DNA from: Streptomyces vietnamensis
Lineage (GTDB): Bacteria; Actinomycetota; Actinomycetes; Streptomycetales; Streptomycetaceae
Direction: 5' to 3'
DNA: 64,000 nucleotides
Assembly (NCBI RefSeq): GCF_000830005.1
Contig: NZ_CP010407.1
Location: 3,081,001-3,145,000, forward strand
Made by a program: the position numbers and the translations under genes. Below the pieces are notes generated by a model that saw only the letters and a program-made list of their open reading frames with translations, was not told the origin of the DNA and ran no database searches. Shown piece after piece: positions 8,891 to 19,163 of the stretch (positions are counted from its first letter, which is position 1; the number at the start of each line of letters is the position of its first letter).

Positions 8891-10075
8891 ATGGGTGAGG
8901 TCGAGGAGTTCGCGGCACGGGTGCGCGCGCTGAAGACGCGCGACGGGCGCAGTTACGAGGCGCTGGGGCGGCGCCTCGGGGTCAGCGCCTCCACGCTGCA
9001 CCGTTACTGCTCCGGTGCGGCCGTCCCGGAGTCCTTCGCCGTCGTCGAACGCCTGGCCCGGCTGTGCGGGGCCGCCGCGGACGAGATCCGGGAGCTGGAG
9101 GAGCACTGGCGACGCGCGGACCTCGTCCGCAGGCCCCCGGCGGAGCCGGTCGCGAAGCCGGTCGCGGCGGCCGGGGGTCCGTCGGTCGCGAAGCCGGTCG
9201 CGGAGCCGGTCGCGGCAGCCGGGGGCCCGTCGGTCGCGGCGCCCGCAGAACCGCCCGCGGCCGTGATGGCCGCCCTCGATCCCGCCCCGGCCCCCGCCCC
9301 GACCCGCCGCAGGCCCTGGCTCGTCGTCGGTGCCGTGGCCGCCGTCGTGGCGCTCGTGGTCGGGGCCGTCCTGCTGCCCGGGCGCGGCCGGGAGCCGGAG
9401 GACCGCGCGGGGACGGACACGGCGCCCCCGTTCACGTACACCGTCGCCTCGCACCTCTGGGAGAACGGCTGCGGCCACACCTATCTCGCCGACCGGCCCC
9501 CGGCGCGGGTCGGCGCTCCCCCGGCGCCGGTCGACGCCGCCCGGTGGGCCGGGGCGCTCGGTGCCGTGCACGGCGGGCAGACGCTCGTCCGGCTCTCGGT
9601 GCAGGGGAAGGGGGCCTCCGCCGTGGTCCTCCAGGGGCTGCACGTGCGCGTGGTGGGGCGGGCGGCGCCGCTGTCCTGGGGGGCGTACCGCATGGACGAC
9701 GGCTGCGGCGGGGCCGTCACCCCCCGCCGGTTCGCCGTGGACCTCGACGCGCCGCGCCCGCTGGCCCGGCCGGTCGACGGGTACGACGCCTCGGGGGAGG
9801 AGGGCCGGACGATCCCGGCCGTCTCGTTCCCCTACGCCGTCACCGCGGCCGAGCCCGAGGAGCTGCTGGTCTCCGCCCGCACGGTCGGCTGCGACTGCCG
9901 CTGGTTCCTGGAGCTGGAGTGGAGCTCGGAGGGGCGCAGCGGTGTGGCGAGGATCGCCGATGAGGACGGGCAGGCCTTCCGTACGAGCGGGCGGGCGAAG
10001 GGGAGCCCGGTCCACGCCTACGACGCGGCGAAGGGGCTCTGGATCACAGGCTCGGAGTCTGGACAGGGTGGGTGA
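8891..10075 (+). CDS. Membrane-anchored XRE-family regulator with extracytoplasmic domain
   Basis: 394 residues. A helix-turn-helix of XRE type occupies residues 3-60 (YEALGRRLGVSASTLHRYCSG). A proline/alanine linker with an internal duplication (AAAGGPSVA twice, residues 92-117) leads to one membrane helix at 143-163. About 230 outward-facing residues follow, containing cysteines (ENGCGH, DDGCGG, VGCDCRW) that probably form disulfides. The shape suggests one-step signalling from the outside to DNA. The ATG at 8891 has GGGGGA six bases upstream; a GTG at 8867 is a weaker alternative. The 162-base divergent region to the secreted-protein gene may contain its operator. Confidence 0.82.
   Translation: MGEVEEFAARVRALKTRDGRSYEALGRRLGVSASTLHRYCSGAAVPESFAVVERLARLCGAAADEIRELEEHWRRADLVRRPPAEPVAKPVAAAGGPSVAKPVAEPVAAAGGPSVAAPAEPPAAVMAALDPAPAPAPTRRRPWLVVGAVAAVVALVVGAVLLPGRGREPEDRAGTDTAPPFTYTVASHLWENGCGHTYLADRPPARVGAPPAPVDAARWAGALGAVHGGQTLVRLSVQGKGASAVVLQGLHVRVVGRAAPLSWGAYRMDDGCGGAVTPRRFAVDLDAPRPLARPVDGYDASGEEGRTIPAVSFPYAVTAAEPEELLVSARTVGCDCRWFLELEWSSEGRSGVARIADEDGQAFRTSGRAKGSPVHAYDAAKGLWITGSESGQGG
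9142..9240 (+). repeat. Internal direct repeat in XRE-regulator linker
   Basis: Two near-identical stretches of about 45 bases encode the proline/alanine linker before the membrane helix (KPVA-AAGGPSVA then EPVA-AAGGPSVA). This is length-variable linker DNA of the kind made by slippage. No separate function is claimed. Confidence 0.6.
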
Positions 10076-10146
10076 CTGCTGGGTAACTTCGAACAGAACA
10101 CCCTGAGCAAGCGCTTAGACAACCGGCAGCGACAAGGAGGCGGCTC

Positions 10147-11304
<1,158 letters not shown>

Positions 11305-12177
11305 GTGCCCGACGCACCTACGGCACTGGATGACCTGCTCGATCTGCTCGACCTGGAGCGGATCGAGCAGGACATCTTCCGGGGCGAGTCCCGGCCCTCG
11401 ATCGTCCCCCGCGTCTTCGGCGGCCAGGTGGCCGCCCAGGCGCTCGTGGCGGCGGGCCGGACCGTCCCGGCCGACCGGCTCGCCCACTCGCTCCACGCGT
11501 ACTTCCTGCGCGCGGGCGACCCGGGCGCGCCGATCGTCTACACGGTCGACCGCATCCGCGACGGCCGCTCCTTCACCACCCGCCGGGTCGTCGCCGTCCA
11601 GCACGGGCAGCCGATCTTCCACCTGTCGGCGTCCTTCCAGACGTACGAGGAGGGGCTCGACCACCAGGTCGAGATGCCGGCCGCGCCGGACCCGGAGTCG
11701 CTGGAGACGCCGGCCGAGATGCTGCCCCGCCACCTCCCCCGCGAGGTCGCGGACCGGCTGATCGAGGCGCGGGCGGCGGTGGACCTGCGCTATGCCGAGA
11801 CGCCCCCGTGGGGGACGGTCGGGCAGCCGCGCGAGCCGCGCTCACAGGTCTGGTTCCGCACCAACGGCAAACTGGCCGACGACCCCCTGCTGCACGTCGT
11901 CCTCGCCACGTACGTCTCCGACATGACGCTGCTCGACTCGATCCTGCTCGCGCACGGACGGGGCGGCTGGGCGGTGGGCGACGTCGTGGGGGCCTCACTG
12001 GACCACGCCATGTGGTTCCACCGCCCCTTCCGGGCCGACGAGTGGCTCCTGTACGACCAGGAGTCCCCGACCTCGTCCGGCGGGCGCGGTCTCGGGCAGG
12101 CCCGGATCTTCACGCAGGACGGGCGGCTGGCGATCTCCGTCATCCAGGAGGGTGTCGTTCGCGTCCCGCGCCGATGA
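11305..12177 (+). CDS. tesB: Acyl-CoA thioesterase II (TesB family)
   Basis: 290 residues with the double hot-dog fold layout of TesB. The first half includes FGGQVAAQALVAAGRTV, and the second half has MTLLDSILLAHGR, LDHAMWFHRPFRADEWLLYDQESP and GRGLGQARIFTQDGRLAISVIQEGVVR. The family hydrolyses fatty acyl-CoA to free acid and CoA. Its GTG start immediately follows the stop of the acyl-CoA dehydrogenase without its own ribosome site, so it probably depends on translational coupling. Confidence 0.92.
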   Translation: MPDAPTALDDLLDLLDLERIEQDIFRGESRPSIVPRVFGGQVAAQALVAAGRTVPADRLAHSLHAYFLRAGDPGAPIVYTVDRIRDGRSFTTRRVVAVQHGQPIFHLSASFQTYEEGLDHQVEMPAAPDPESLETPAEMLPRHLPREVADRLIEARAAVDLRYAETPPWGTVGQPREPRSQVWFRTNGKLADDPLLHVVLATYVSDMTLLDSILLAHGRGGWAVGDVVGASLDHAMWFHRPFRADEWLLYDQESPTSSGGRGLGQARIFTQDGRLAISVIQEGVVRVPRR

Positions 12178-12196
12178 TCGGACATACCGTCCGAAC

Positions 12197-13135
12197 ATGG
12201 CGGAACAGGGAGAGAGCACCTTCACGGTGATCGTGGCGGCGGCGGCGAACCTCGGGATCGCCGTCGCCAAGGCCGTCGCGGGCCTGGTCAGCGGATCGAG
12301 CGCGATGCTCTCGGAGGCCGCCCACTCGGTCGCCGACACCGTCACCGAGGTCCTGCTGCTCACCGCGCTGAAGCGGAGCGACAGGCCGGCCGACGAGGAC
12401 CATCCCGTCGGCTACGCGGGCGAGCGCTACGTCTGGGCGCTGCTGGCCGCGGTCGCCACCTTCGTCGGCGGCGCGGTCTTCTCGATCTACGACGGGATCC
12501 ACACCCTCACCCACGGCGAGGAGCTCGGCGACCCGCTGGTCTCGTACATCGTCCTGGGCATCGCCTTCCTCCTGGAGGGCTTCTCGCTTCGCACCGGCAT
12601 CAAGCAGGTCAGGGCGGAGGCGGAGCGGATGAAGGCCCCCTTCGCCCAGTACCTCCGGCGGACGCCCGACACCACCGTCAAGGCGGTCGTGATGGAGGAC
12701 TCTGCCGCCCTCGCCGGCCTCATGCTGGCGGCGGGCGGCCTGCTCGGCGTCCAGATCACCGGCTCCGGCGTCTGGGACGGCGTCGCCTCGATCCTCATCG
12801 GCATCCTGCTCGTGTACGTGGCCTGGGTCCTGGGCCGCTCCAACGCCGAACTCCTCATCGGCCGCCCCGCCCCGCGCCGCATGCGCGACGGCATCCGCGA
12901 GGAACTGCTCTCCGTCCCCCACGTCATCGACGTCCTCGACCTGATCACCCTGATCCAGGGCCCCGGCGAGGTCATGGTCGCGGCGAAGATCGACTTCCGG
13001 GACGTGTCGTCGGCGGCACAGGTGGAATGGGCCTGCGAGGACGCGGAGTCCCAGCTCAGGGAGCGGTTCCCGGCGATCCGCCGGGTGTACCTGGACCCGA
13101 CGCCGGGGGTGGAACAGCGCCGGGCCGCCCCCTGA
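12197..13135 (+). CDS. Cation diffusion facilitator family transporter
   Basis: 312 residues with about six membrane helices. It carries the CDF motif SGSSAMLSEAAHSVADTVTEVLLL, which supplies the first half of the metal site (H and D), and EDSAALAGLMLA in helix five for the second half. A C-terminal cytoplasmic domain (HVIDVLDLITLIQGPGEVMVAAKI) follows. CDF proteins export divalent metals such as zinc, iron or manganese with proton exchange; this subtype resembles ZnT9/TMEM163-like members. An in-frame GTG at 12152 would overlap tesB. The ATG at 12197 gives the normal N-terminus but has no obvious ribosome site. Confidence 0.88.
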   Translation: MAEQGESTFTVIVAAAANLGIAVAKAVAGLVSGSSAMLSEAAHSVADTVTEVLLLTALKRSDRPADEDHPVGYAGERYVWALLAAVATFVGGAVFSIYDGIHTLTHGEELGDPLVSYIVLGIAFLLEGFSLRTGIKQVRAEAERMKAPFAQYLRRTPDTTVKAVVMEDSAALAGLMLAAGGLLGVQITGSGVWDGVASILIGILLVYVAWVLGRSNAELLIGRPAPRRMRDGIREELLSVPHVIDVLDLITLIQGPGEVMVAAKIDFRDVSSAAQVEWACEDAESQLRERFPAIRRVYLDPTPGVEQRRAAP

Positions 13136-13143
13136 CCGGGGGC

Positions 13144-13926
13144 TCAGGCAAGCCCCGCCGCGTTCAGCGTGTACGCCGTCAGGGGCTCGTAGAAGCGGGG
13201 GTCCAGGACGTGGTCGTCCAGGGGGATCGTGACCTGCATCGTGCCCTCCGCCTCGCCGATGAAGAGCGCGGGGTCGTTGCAGTCCGCGTAGCCCACGGAG
13301 TCGATGCCCCGCTGGCCCGCGCGGCCGGCCCAGCCGTGGTCCGCGATCACCAGGTCCGGGCGGCCGTCCTCGCCGAGGGCGTCGAGGATCGCGTTCATCG
13401 GCTCCGGGGAGTGGGTGTGCCACAGGCTCGCGCCGCGCTCGAAGACGGCGACGTCGGCGAACTGCACGACGTACCCCTCGTCGGCGACGAGCCCGCCGGG
13501 GATCCGGACGATGTCGCAGCCCTGGGCCCGCAGCGCGGCGGCGACCCGGCTGTGGACGTCGATGAGCGAGCCGGGGTGACCGGTGGCGAAGAGGACCCGC
13601 TCGCGGCCCGCGGCGGCCTTGCGGAGGCGCGCGGCCATCCGGTCGAGGCCGTCGACGGTGAGTTCGGGGTCGATGGTGTCCTGGCCGACCCGGTGGGCGG
13701 GGTCGTCGACGACGCCGCACCGCTCGGCCATCACGGCGAGCACGTCCTGCTCGTCGGTCCAGCGGTCGCCGAGTTCGAGGCCGAGCCAGTAGTGCCGGTC
13801 GCCGTTGGCGAGCTTGCGGTAGTGGGAGAGGTTGTTGTCGCGCGGGGTGGCGACGTCTCCCGCGATCCGGGTGCGGACGAGGTGCTCGACGAGGGCGGGG
13901 CGGCTGAGTATCGGCATGGGGTTCAT
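13144..13926 (-). CDS. Conserved phosphatase-like protein
   Basis: 260 residues, cytoplasmic. It contains LFATGHPGSLIDVHSRVAAAL, an LVADEGYVVQFADVAVFERGASLWHTHSP stretch, and VIADHGWAGRAGQRGIDSVGYADCNDPALFIGEAEG, conserved-looking histidine/aspartate-rich blocks. Relatives in Streptomyces are often labelled phosphatase without biochemistry. I see no classical HAD or PTP signature. The ATG at 13926 has AAGGCGG about eleven bases upstream; a second ATG lies nine bases downstream. It converges with the CDF gene (gap of 8 bases) and follows the TetR-type repressor on the same strand. Confidence 0.75.
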   Translation of the reverse strand: MNPMPILSRPALVEHLVRTRIAGDVATPRDNNLSHYRKLANGDRHYWLGLELGDRWTDEQDVLAVMAERCGVVDDPAHRVGQDTIDPELTVDGLDRMAARLRKAAAGRERVLFATGHPGSLIDVHSRVAAALRAQGCDIVRIPGGLVADEGYVVQFADVAVFERGASLWHTHSPEPMNAILDALGEDGRPDLVIADHGWAGRAGQRGIDSVGYADCNDPALFIGEAEGTMQVTIPLDDHVLDPRFYEPLTAYTLNAAGLA

Positions 13927-13991
13927 TCTGTCGGAGCCGCCTTGCCGATCGGTAAACGTTTCGGCCCTCGGACCGGAGGACCCCGCGCGCC

Positions 13992-14579
13992 CTACGCGCC
14001 CAGCGCGCCGAACGCTCCGTGTGCCAGCCGCCGCAGCAGGTCCTCCATCGGCCCGCGGCCGAGGGCGGCCAAGTGCGGGGTCGAGTTGAGCAGGCCGAAG
14101 ACCGCGTGGACGGCCGTGCGGGACTCGGACTCGCCCGCGTCGGGGTACAGCTCGCGGACGACCGCGACCCACAGTTCGACGTACTGCCGCTGGAGCTGCC
14201 GGACCCGCTTGCGGTCCTCGTCCTTGAGCCGGTCCAGCTCGCGGTCGTGGAGGGTGATCAGCGGCCGGTCGTCGAGGGCGAAGTCGATGTGCCCGTCGAT
14301 GAGGGAGCCGAGGAGGACGACCGGATCCCCGTCGGCCTCGGCCACGCGCAGCTGCCCGCCGGACAGGAGCCGCTCGCTGATGCCCACCAGGAGCTCCGCG
14401 AGCATCGCGTCCTTCCCGGGGAAGTGGCGGTAGAGGCCGGGGCCGCTGATGCCGACCGCGGCTCCTATCTCGTCCACGCCCACCCCGTGGAACCCGCGCT
14501 CGGCGAAGAGGCGGGCGGCCTCCTTGAGGATCTGCTCGCGGCGGGTCGGCGCGTCGATCCGCGTCGGGCTGGTGGTCAT
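13992..14579 (-). CDS. accR: TetR-family repressor, AccR-like
   Basis: 195 residues. The N-terminal TetR helix-turn-helix runs TRREQILKEAARLFAERGFHGVGVDEIGAAVGISGPGLYRHFPGKDAMLAEL, followed by an all-helical ligand domain. It is divergent from accD-accA-hmgL-acdH, and two palindromes of GTTA-N-rich-TAAC type lie between them. This arrangement matches AccR, described in S. avermitilis as a repressor of the same operon that responds to short-chain acyl-CoAs and binds GTTAA-N6-TTAAC. ATG at 14579 chosen; a TTG 18 bases upstream is less likely. The symbol rests on context and operator match. Confidence 0.85.
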   Translation of the reverse strand: MTTSPTRIDAPTRREQILKEAARLFAERGFHGVGVDEIGAAVGISGPGLYRHFPGKDAMLAELLVGISERLLSGGQLRVAEADGDPVVLLGSLIDGHIDFALDDRPLITLHDRELDRLKDEDRKRVRQLQRQYVELWVAVVRELYPDAGESESRTAVHAVFGLLNSTPHLAALGRGPMEDLLRRLAHGAFGALGA

Positions 14580-14600
14580 GCAATCGATTCTAGACAACCC

Positions 14601-14618
14601 GGTTAGCGGTCGTTAACC
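14601..14618. promoter_or_regulatory. AccR-type operator 1
   Basis: GGTTAGCGGTCGTTAACC is an 18-base palindrome with a single departure from symmetry in each arm. It lies 22 bases upstream of the repressor ATG and fits GTTAR-N6-TTAAC. Confidence 0.7.
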
Positions 14619-14630
14619 TGGGCGACATAC

Positions 14631-14646
14631 GTTAACGCTCATTAAC
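14631..14646. promoter_or_regulatory. AccR-type operator 2
   Basis: GTTAACGCTCATTAAC fits GTTAA-N6-TTAAC exactly. Its centre is 29 bases from that of operator 1, and it ends 20 bases before the accD ATG, where bound repressor would block the carboxylase promoter. Confidence 0.7.
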
Positions 14647-14666
14647 CGAGCAAGGGAGCCCGGAGG

Positions 14667-16274
14667 ATGCAGCAGGCACCTGTGCTGACGAGCGCGGCGG
14701 ATCCCGCGTCCGCGGCCTGGCAGGCCAACGAGGCGGCCCATCACGAGCTGGCGGCGACCCTGCGCGCCAAGCTCGCGGCGGCCGCCCTGGGCGGCGGTGA
14801 GAAGTCCCGGGCGCGGCACACCGCGCGCGGCAAGCTGCTGCCCCGGGACCGGGTGGACACGCTGCTCGACCCGGGCTCGCCGTTCCTGGAGCTGGCGCCG
14901 CTCGCGGCGAACGGCATGTACGGCGACCAGGCCCCGGCGGCCGGTGTCATCGCGGGCATCGGCCGGGTCAGCGGGCGCGAGTGCGTGATCGTCGCGAACG
15001 ACGCGACCGTCAAGGGCGGCACGTACTACCCGATGACCGTGAAGAAGCACCTGCGGGCGCAGGAGGTCGCGCTCGAGAACCGTCTCCCCTGCCTCTATCT
15101 CGTCGACTCGGGCGGCGCCTTCCTGCCGATGCAGGACGAGGTCTTCCCGGACCGCGAGCACTTCGGCCGGATCTTCTTCAACCAGGCCCGGATGTCCGGC
15201 GCCGGCATCCCGCAGATCGCGGCCGTCATGGGCTCCTGCACGGCGGGCGGCGCGTACGTCCCGGCGATGAGCGACGAGGCCGTGATCGTACGGAACCAGG
15301 GCACGATCTTCCTGGGCGGTCCGCCGCTCGTGAAGGCGGCGACCGGCGAGGTCGTCACGGCCGAGGAGCTCGGCGGCGGCGAGGTCCACTCCCGGATCTC
15401 CGGCGTCACCGACCACCTGGCGGAGGACGACGCGCACGCCCTGCGGATCGTGCGGAACATCGTGGCGACCCTCCCCGAGCGCGGGCCGCTGCCCTGGAAG
15501 GTCGAGCCGGCCGAGGAGCCGAAGGTCGACCCGTACGGTCTTTACGGGGCCGTGCCCGTCGACTCCCGCACCCCCTACGACGTGCGCGAGGTCATCGCCC
15601 GGATCGTGGACGGCTCCCGCTTCCAGGAGTTCAAGTCGGAGTACGGGCAGACGCTCGTCACCGGCTTCGCCCGGATCCACGGCCACCCGGTCGGCATCGT
15701 CGCCAACAACGGCATCCTGTTCGCCGAGTCCGCCCAGAAGGGCGCGCACTTCATCGAGCTGTGCGACCAGCGCGGCATCCCGCTGGTGTTCCTGCAGAAC
15801 ATCACCGGCTTCATGGTCGGCAAGGCGTACGAGCACGGCGGCATCGCCAAGCACGGCGCGAAGATGGTGACGGCCGTGGCCACGACCCGCGTCCCGAAGC
15901 TGACCGTGGTCGTCGGCGGGTCGTACGGCGCGGGCAACTACTCGATGTGCGGCCGGGCGTACTCCCCCCGCTTCCTGTGGATGTGGCCCAACGCCAAGAT
16001 CTCGGTCATGGGCGGCGAGCAGGCCGCGTCCGTGCTCGCGACCGTCAAGCGCGACCAGCTCGGCGACGAGTGGAGCGCGGAGGACGAGGAGGCCTTCAAG
16101 GCTCCGATCCGCGAGCAGTACGAGAGCCAGGGCAACGCCTACTACGCGACCGCCCGGCTGTGGGACGACGGGGTCATCGACCCGCTGGAGACCCGGCAGG
16201 TCCTCGGCCTCGCCCTGACCGCCTGTGCCAACGCGCCCCTGGGTGACCCCCAGTTCGGCGTCTTCCGGATGTGA
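14667..16274 (+). CDS. accD1: Acyl-CoA carboxylase, carboxyltransferase (beta) subunit
   Basis: 535 residues, the size of methylcrotonyl/propionyl-CoA carboxylase beta subunits. Paired oxyanion-hole glycine motifs are visible in the two crotonase-like halves: [31 protein letters not shown], and later [19 protein letters not shown] and [38 protein letters not shown]. The latter set is typical of methylcrotonyl-CoA carboxylases. With hmgL and acdH downstream, leucine degradation (3-methylcrotonyl-CoA) is the best-supported role, with other short-chain acyl-CoAs possible. AAGGGAG eight bases before the ATG. First gene of the operon, directly behind the two AccR-like operators. Confidence 0.93.
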   Translation: MQQAPVLTSAADPASAAWQANEAAHHELAATLRAKLAAAALGGGEKSRARHTARGKLLPRDRVDTLLDPGSPFLELAPLAANGMYGDQAPAAGVIAGIGRVSGRECVIVANDATVKGGTYYPMTVKKHLRAQEVALENRLPCLYLVDSGGAFLPMQDEVFPDREHFGRIFFNQARMSGAGIPQIAAVMGSCTAGGAYVPAMSDEAVIVRNQGTIFLGGPPLVKAATGEVVTAEELGGGEVHSRISGVTDHLAEDDAHALRIVRNIVATLPERGPLPWKVEPAEEPKVDPYGLYGAVPVDSRTPYDVREVIARIVDGSRFQEFKSEYGQTLVTGFARIHGHPVGIVANNGILFAESAQKGAHFIELCDQRGIPLVFLQNITGFMVGKAYEHGGIAKHGAKMVTAVATTRVPKLTVVVGGSYGAGNYSMCGRAYSPRFLWMWPNAKISVMGGEQAASVLATVKRDQLGDEWSAEDEEAFKAPIREQYESQGNAYYATARLWDDGVIDPLETRQVLGLALTACANAPLGDPQFGVFRM

Positions 16275-16297
16275 AGGGCTCCCAGGAGATGCAGAGC

Positions 16298-18223
16298 ATG
16301 TTCGACACCGTCCTCGTGGCCAACCGGGGCGAGATCGCCGTCCGCGTCATCCGCACCCTGCGGGCGATGGGCGTGCGCTCGGTGGCCGTCTACAGCGACG
16401 CGGACGCCGACGCCCGGCACGTACGGGAGGCGGACACGGCGGTACGGATCGGTCCGCCGCCGGCCTCCGAGTCGTACCTGTCCGTCCCGGCCCTGCTCGA
16501 CGCGGCGAAGCGGACCGGGGCGCAGGCCGTCCACCCCGGCTACGGCTTCCTCGCCGAGAACGCCGGGTTCGCGCAGGCCTGCGCGGACGCGGGCCTCGTC
16601 TTCATCGGCCCTTCGGCCTCCGCGATCTCCCTCATGGGCGACAAGATCCGGGCGAAGGAGACCGTGAAGGCCGCCGGCGTGCCGGTCGTGCCCGGCGCGG
16701 CCGACCCCGAACTGGAGTCCGCGGCCCGCGAGTTGGGTGCTCCCGTCCTCCTCAAGCCGAGCGCGGGCGGCGGCGGCAAGGGCATGCGCCTGGTGCGGGA
16801 CCTCGCGGTCCTGGACGAGGAGATCGCGGCGGCCCGCCGGGAGGCGCGGGCGTCCTTCGGTGACGACACGCTGCTCGTGGAGCGGTGGATCGACCGGCCC
16901 CGGCACATCGAGATCCAGGTCCTGGCGGACGCCCACGGGAACGTGGTGCACCTCGGCGAGCGCGAGTGCTCGCTCCAGCGCCGCCACCAGAAGATCATCG
17001 AGGAGGCGCCGAGCGTCCTCCTCGACGAGAAGACCCGCGCGGCGATGGGCGCGGCGGCCGTGGAGGCCGCCCGGTCCTGCGGTTATGTCGGCGCGGGAAC
17101 GGTCGAGTTCATCGTCCCGGGCGGTGACCCGTCCGCGTACTACTTCATGGAGATGAACACCCGTCTCCAGGTCGAGCACCCCGTGACCGAGCTGATCACG
17201 GGCCTGGACCTGGTGGAGTGGCAGCTGCGGGTCGCCGCCGGTGAGCCGCTGGGCTTCGGCCAGGACGACGTCCGGCTCGACGGCTGGGCGATCGAGGCCC
17301 GGATCTGCGCGGAGGACCCCTCGCGCGGCTTCCTGCCCTCGGGCGGCACGGTCCTCGCGCTGAACGAGCCCCAGGGGAACGGCGTACGGACGGACTCCGG
17401 GCTGCTCGAAGGCAGCGAGGTCTCCTCCCTCTACGACCCGATGCTGTCGAAGGTCATCGTCCACGCGGCCGACCGGCCGACGGCCCTGCGGAAGCTGCGC
17501 GCGGCCCTCGCCGACCTGGTCACCCTGGGCGTCCCCACCAACGCCGGTTTCCTCCGCCGTCTCCTCGCCCACCCGGACGTGGTGTCCGGGGCGATGGACA
17601 CGGGGCTGGTGGAGCGGGACGCGGAGAGCCTGGTCCCGCAGGGCGTACCGGACGAGGTGTACGCGGCGGCCGCCGCCGTGCGGCTCGCGGAGCTGGCCCC
17701 GGCGCCCCGGGACGGCTGGACGGATCCGTTCGACGTGCCGAGCGGGTGGCGCCTGGGCGGCGCACCGAAGCCGCTCGCCTTCCCGTTCCGAGTGCCGGGA
17801 CTCGAACCCGCGACGGCGGAGGCCCCCGCCGGCTCCCGGGTCACGGCCACCGGGGTGACCGTCACCGTGGACGGCATCACCCACACCTTCCACCGCGCCG
17901 GCGACTGGCTGGGCCGGGACGGCGACTCCTGGCACGTCCTGGACCACGACCCCGTCGAGGCCGCCCTCTCCGGCGCCCGGCACGGCGGGGCCGACACGCT
18001 CGCCGCGCCGATGCCCGGAACCGTGACCGTCGTGAAGGTGGCCGTCGGGGACGAGGTGGAGGCCGGGCAGAGCCTGCTGGTGGTCGAGGCGATGAAGATG
18101 GAGCACGTCATCTCCGCCCCGCACGCCGGCACCGTCACCGAGCTGGACGTCACGCCCGGCACCACCGTCGCCATGGACCAGATCCTGGCCGTGGTGACGC
18201 CCCGCGAGGAGGAGGACGCATGA
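16298..18223 (+). CDS. accA1: Acyl-CoA carboxylase, biotin carboxylase/biotin carrier (alpha) subunit
   Basis: 641 residues. The biotin carboxylase domain starts with [18 protein letters not shown] and contains the ATP-grasp glycine loop [13 protein letters not shown] and [15 protein letters not shown] linker domain follows, then a C-terminal biotinyl domain with EAMKMEH (biotin lysine K600). It carboxylates its own biotin for the accD subunit. An in-frame GTG at 16271 overlaps the accD stop. AGGAG at 16284-16288 is correctly placed for the ATG at 16298, which also gives the usual [12 protein letters not shown] start. It overlaps hmgL by four bases (ATGA). Confidence 0.94.
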   Translation: MFDTVLVANRGEIAVRVIRTLRAMGVRSVAVYSDADADARHVREADTAVRIGPPPASESYLSVPALLDAAKRTGAQAVHPGYGFLAENAGFAQACADAGLVFIGPSASAISLMGDKIRAKETVKAAGVPVVPGAADPELESAARELGAPVLLKPSAGGGGKGMRLVRDLAVLDEEIAAARREARASFGDDTLLVERWIDRPRHIEIQVLADAHGNVVHLGERECSLQRRHQKIIEEAPSVLLDEKTRAAMGAAAVEAARSCGYVGAGTVEFIVPGGDPSAYYFMEMNTRLQVEHPVTELITGLDLVEWQLRVAAGEPLGFGQDDVRLDGWAIEARICAEDPSRGFLPSGGTVLALNEPQGNGVRTDSGLLEGSEVSSLYDPMLSKVIVHAADRPTALRKLRAALADLVTLGVPTNAGFLRRLLAHPDVVSGAMDTGLVERDAESLVPQGVPDEVYAAAAAVRLAELAPAPRDGWTDPFDVPSGWRLGGAPKPLAFPFRVPGLEPATAEAPAGSRVTATGVTVTVDGITHTFHRAGDWLGRDGDSWHVLDHDPVEAALSGARHGGADTLAAPMPGTVTVVKVAVGDEVEAGQSLLVVEAMKMEHVISAPHAGTVTELDVTPGTTVAMDQILAVVTPREEEDA

Positions 18224-19155
18224 GCGGCGGACTGCCGATGACCGTGCCCGACCCGTCGCTCCCCGCCCGGGTGCGGATCCACGAGGTCGGTGCCCGGGAC
18301 GGGCTGCAGAACGAGAAGACGGCCGTCCCGACGGACGTGAAGGCCGAGTTCGTGCGGCGGCTCGCCGCCGCGGGCCTGACGACCGTCGAGGCGACGAGCT
18401 TCGTGCACCCGAAGTGGGTGCCCCAGCTCGCCGACGCCGAGGAGCTGTTCCCGCGCGTCCGCGACCTTCCCGTACGGCTCCCGGTGCTCGTGCCGAACGA
18501 GCGCGGTCTCGACCGGGCCCTCGCGCTCGGCGCCCGTGAGGTCGCCGTGTTCGCCTCGGCGACCGAGTCCTTCGCGAGGGCCAATCTGAACCGGACCGTC
18601 GACGAGGCGCTCGCGATGTTCGCGCCGACCGTCACGCGGGCCATAGAGGCCGGGCTCAAGGTGCGCGGCTATCTGTCGATGTGCTTCGGCGACCCCTGGG
18701 AGGGCGCCGTCCCCGTCGAGCAGGTCGTCCGGGTCACGAAGGCCCTCGCCGACATGGGCTGCGACGAGCTGAGCCTCGGGGACACGATCGGGGTCGCGAC
18801 CCCGGGGCACGTCCAGGCCCTCCTTACGGGGCTGAACGAGGCCGGTGTCCCCACCTCCCGTATCGCCGTGCACTTCCACGACACGTACGGGCAGGCCCTG
18901 TCCAACACCCTGGCGGCCCTGCGCCACGGGGTGACCACGGTCGACGCCTCCGCCGGCGGCCTCGGCGGCTGCCCGTACGCGAAGAGCGCGACCGGCAATC
19001 TCGCCACCGAGGACCTCGTGTGGATGCTCGACGGTCTCGGCATCGAGACCGGGGTCGATCTGGCCGCCCTCACCGCCACGAGCGTGTGGATGGCCGAACA
19101 GCTGGGCCGGCCCAGCCCTTCCCGTACCGTCCGCGCCCTCTCCCACAAGGAGTGA
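18220..19155 (+). CDS. hmgL: Hydroxymethylglutaryl-CoA lyase
   Basis: 311 residues, a DRE-TIM barrel lyase. [12 protein letters not shown] carries the catalytic [19 protein letters not shown] has the metal-binding histidines; and the glycine-rich loop [15 protein letters not shown] holds the conserved active-site cysteine. It splits HMG-CoA to acetoacetate and acetyl-CoA, the last step of leucine breakdown. It starts within the accA stop (ATGA), with GAGGAGGAGG just upstream. This places it firmly in the carboxylase operon. Confidence 0.94.
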   Translation: MSGGLPMTVPDPSLPARVRIHEVGARDGLQNEKTAVPTDVKAEFVRRLAAAGLTTVEATSFVHPKWVPQLADAEELFPRVRDLPVRLPVLVPNERGLDRALALGAREVAVFASATESFARANLNRTVDEALAMFAPTVTRAIEAGLKVRGYLSMCFGDPWEGAVPVEQVVRVTKALADMGCDELSLGDTIGVATPGHVQALLTGLNEAGVPTSRIAVHFHDTYGQALSNTLAALRHGVTTVDASAGGLGGCPYAKSATGNLATEDLVWMLDGLGIETGVDLAALTATSVWMAEQLGRPSPSRTVRALSHKE

Positions 19156-19163
19156 CGAAAGAC

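Noticed and set aside
18826..18831. TTA codon in hmgL
   Set aside because: The string is out of frame (CTT ACG); only adpA and the 49541 gene have in-frame TTA among the genes I checked.
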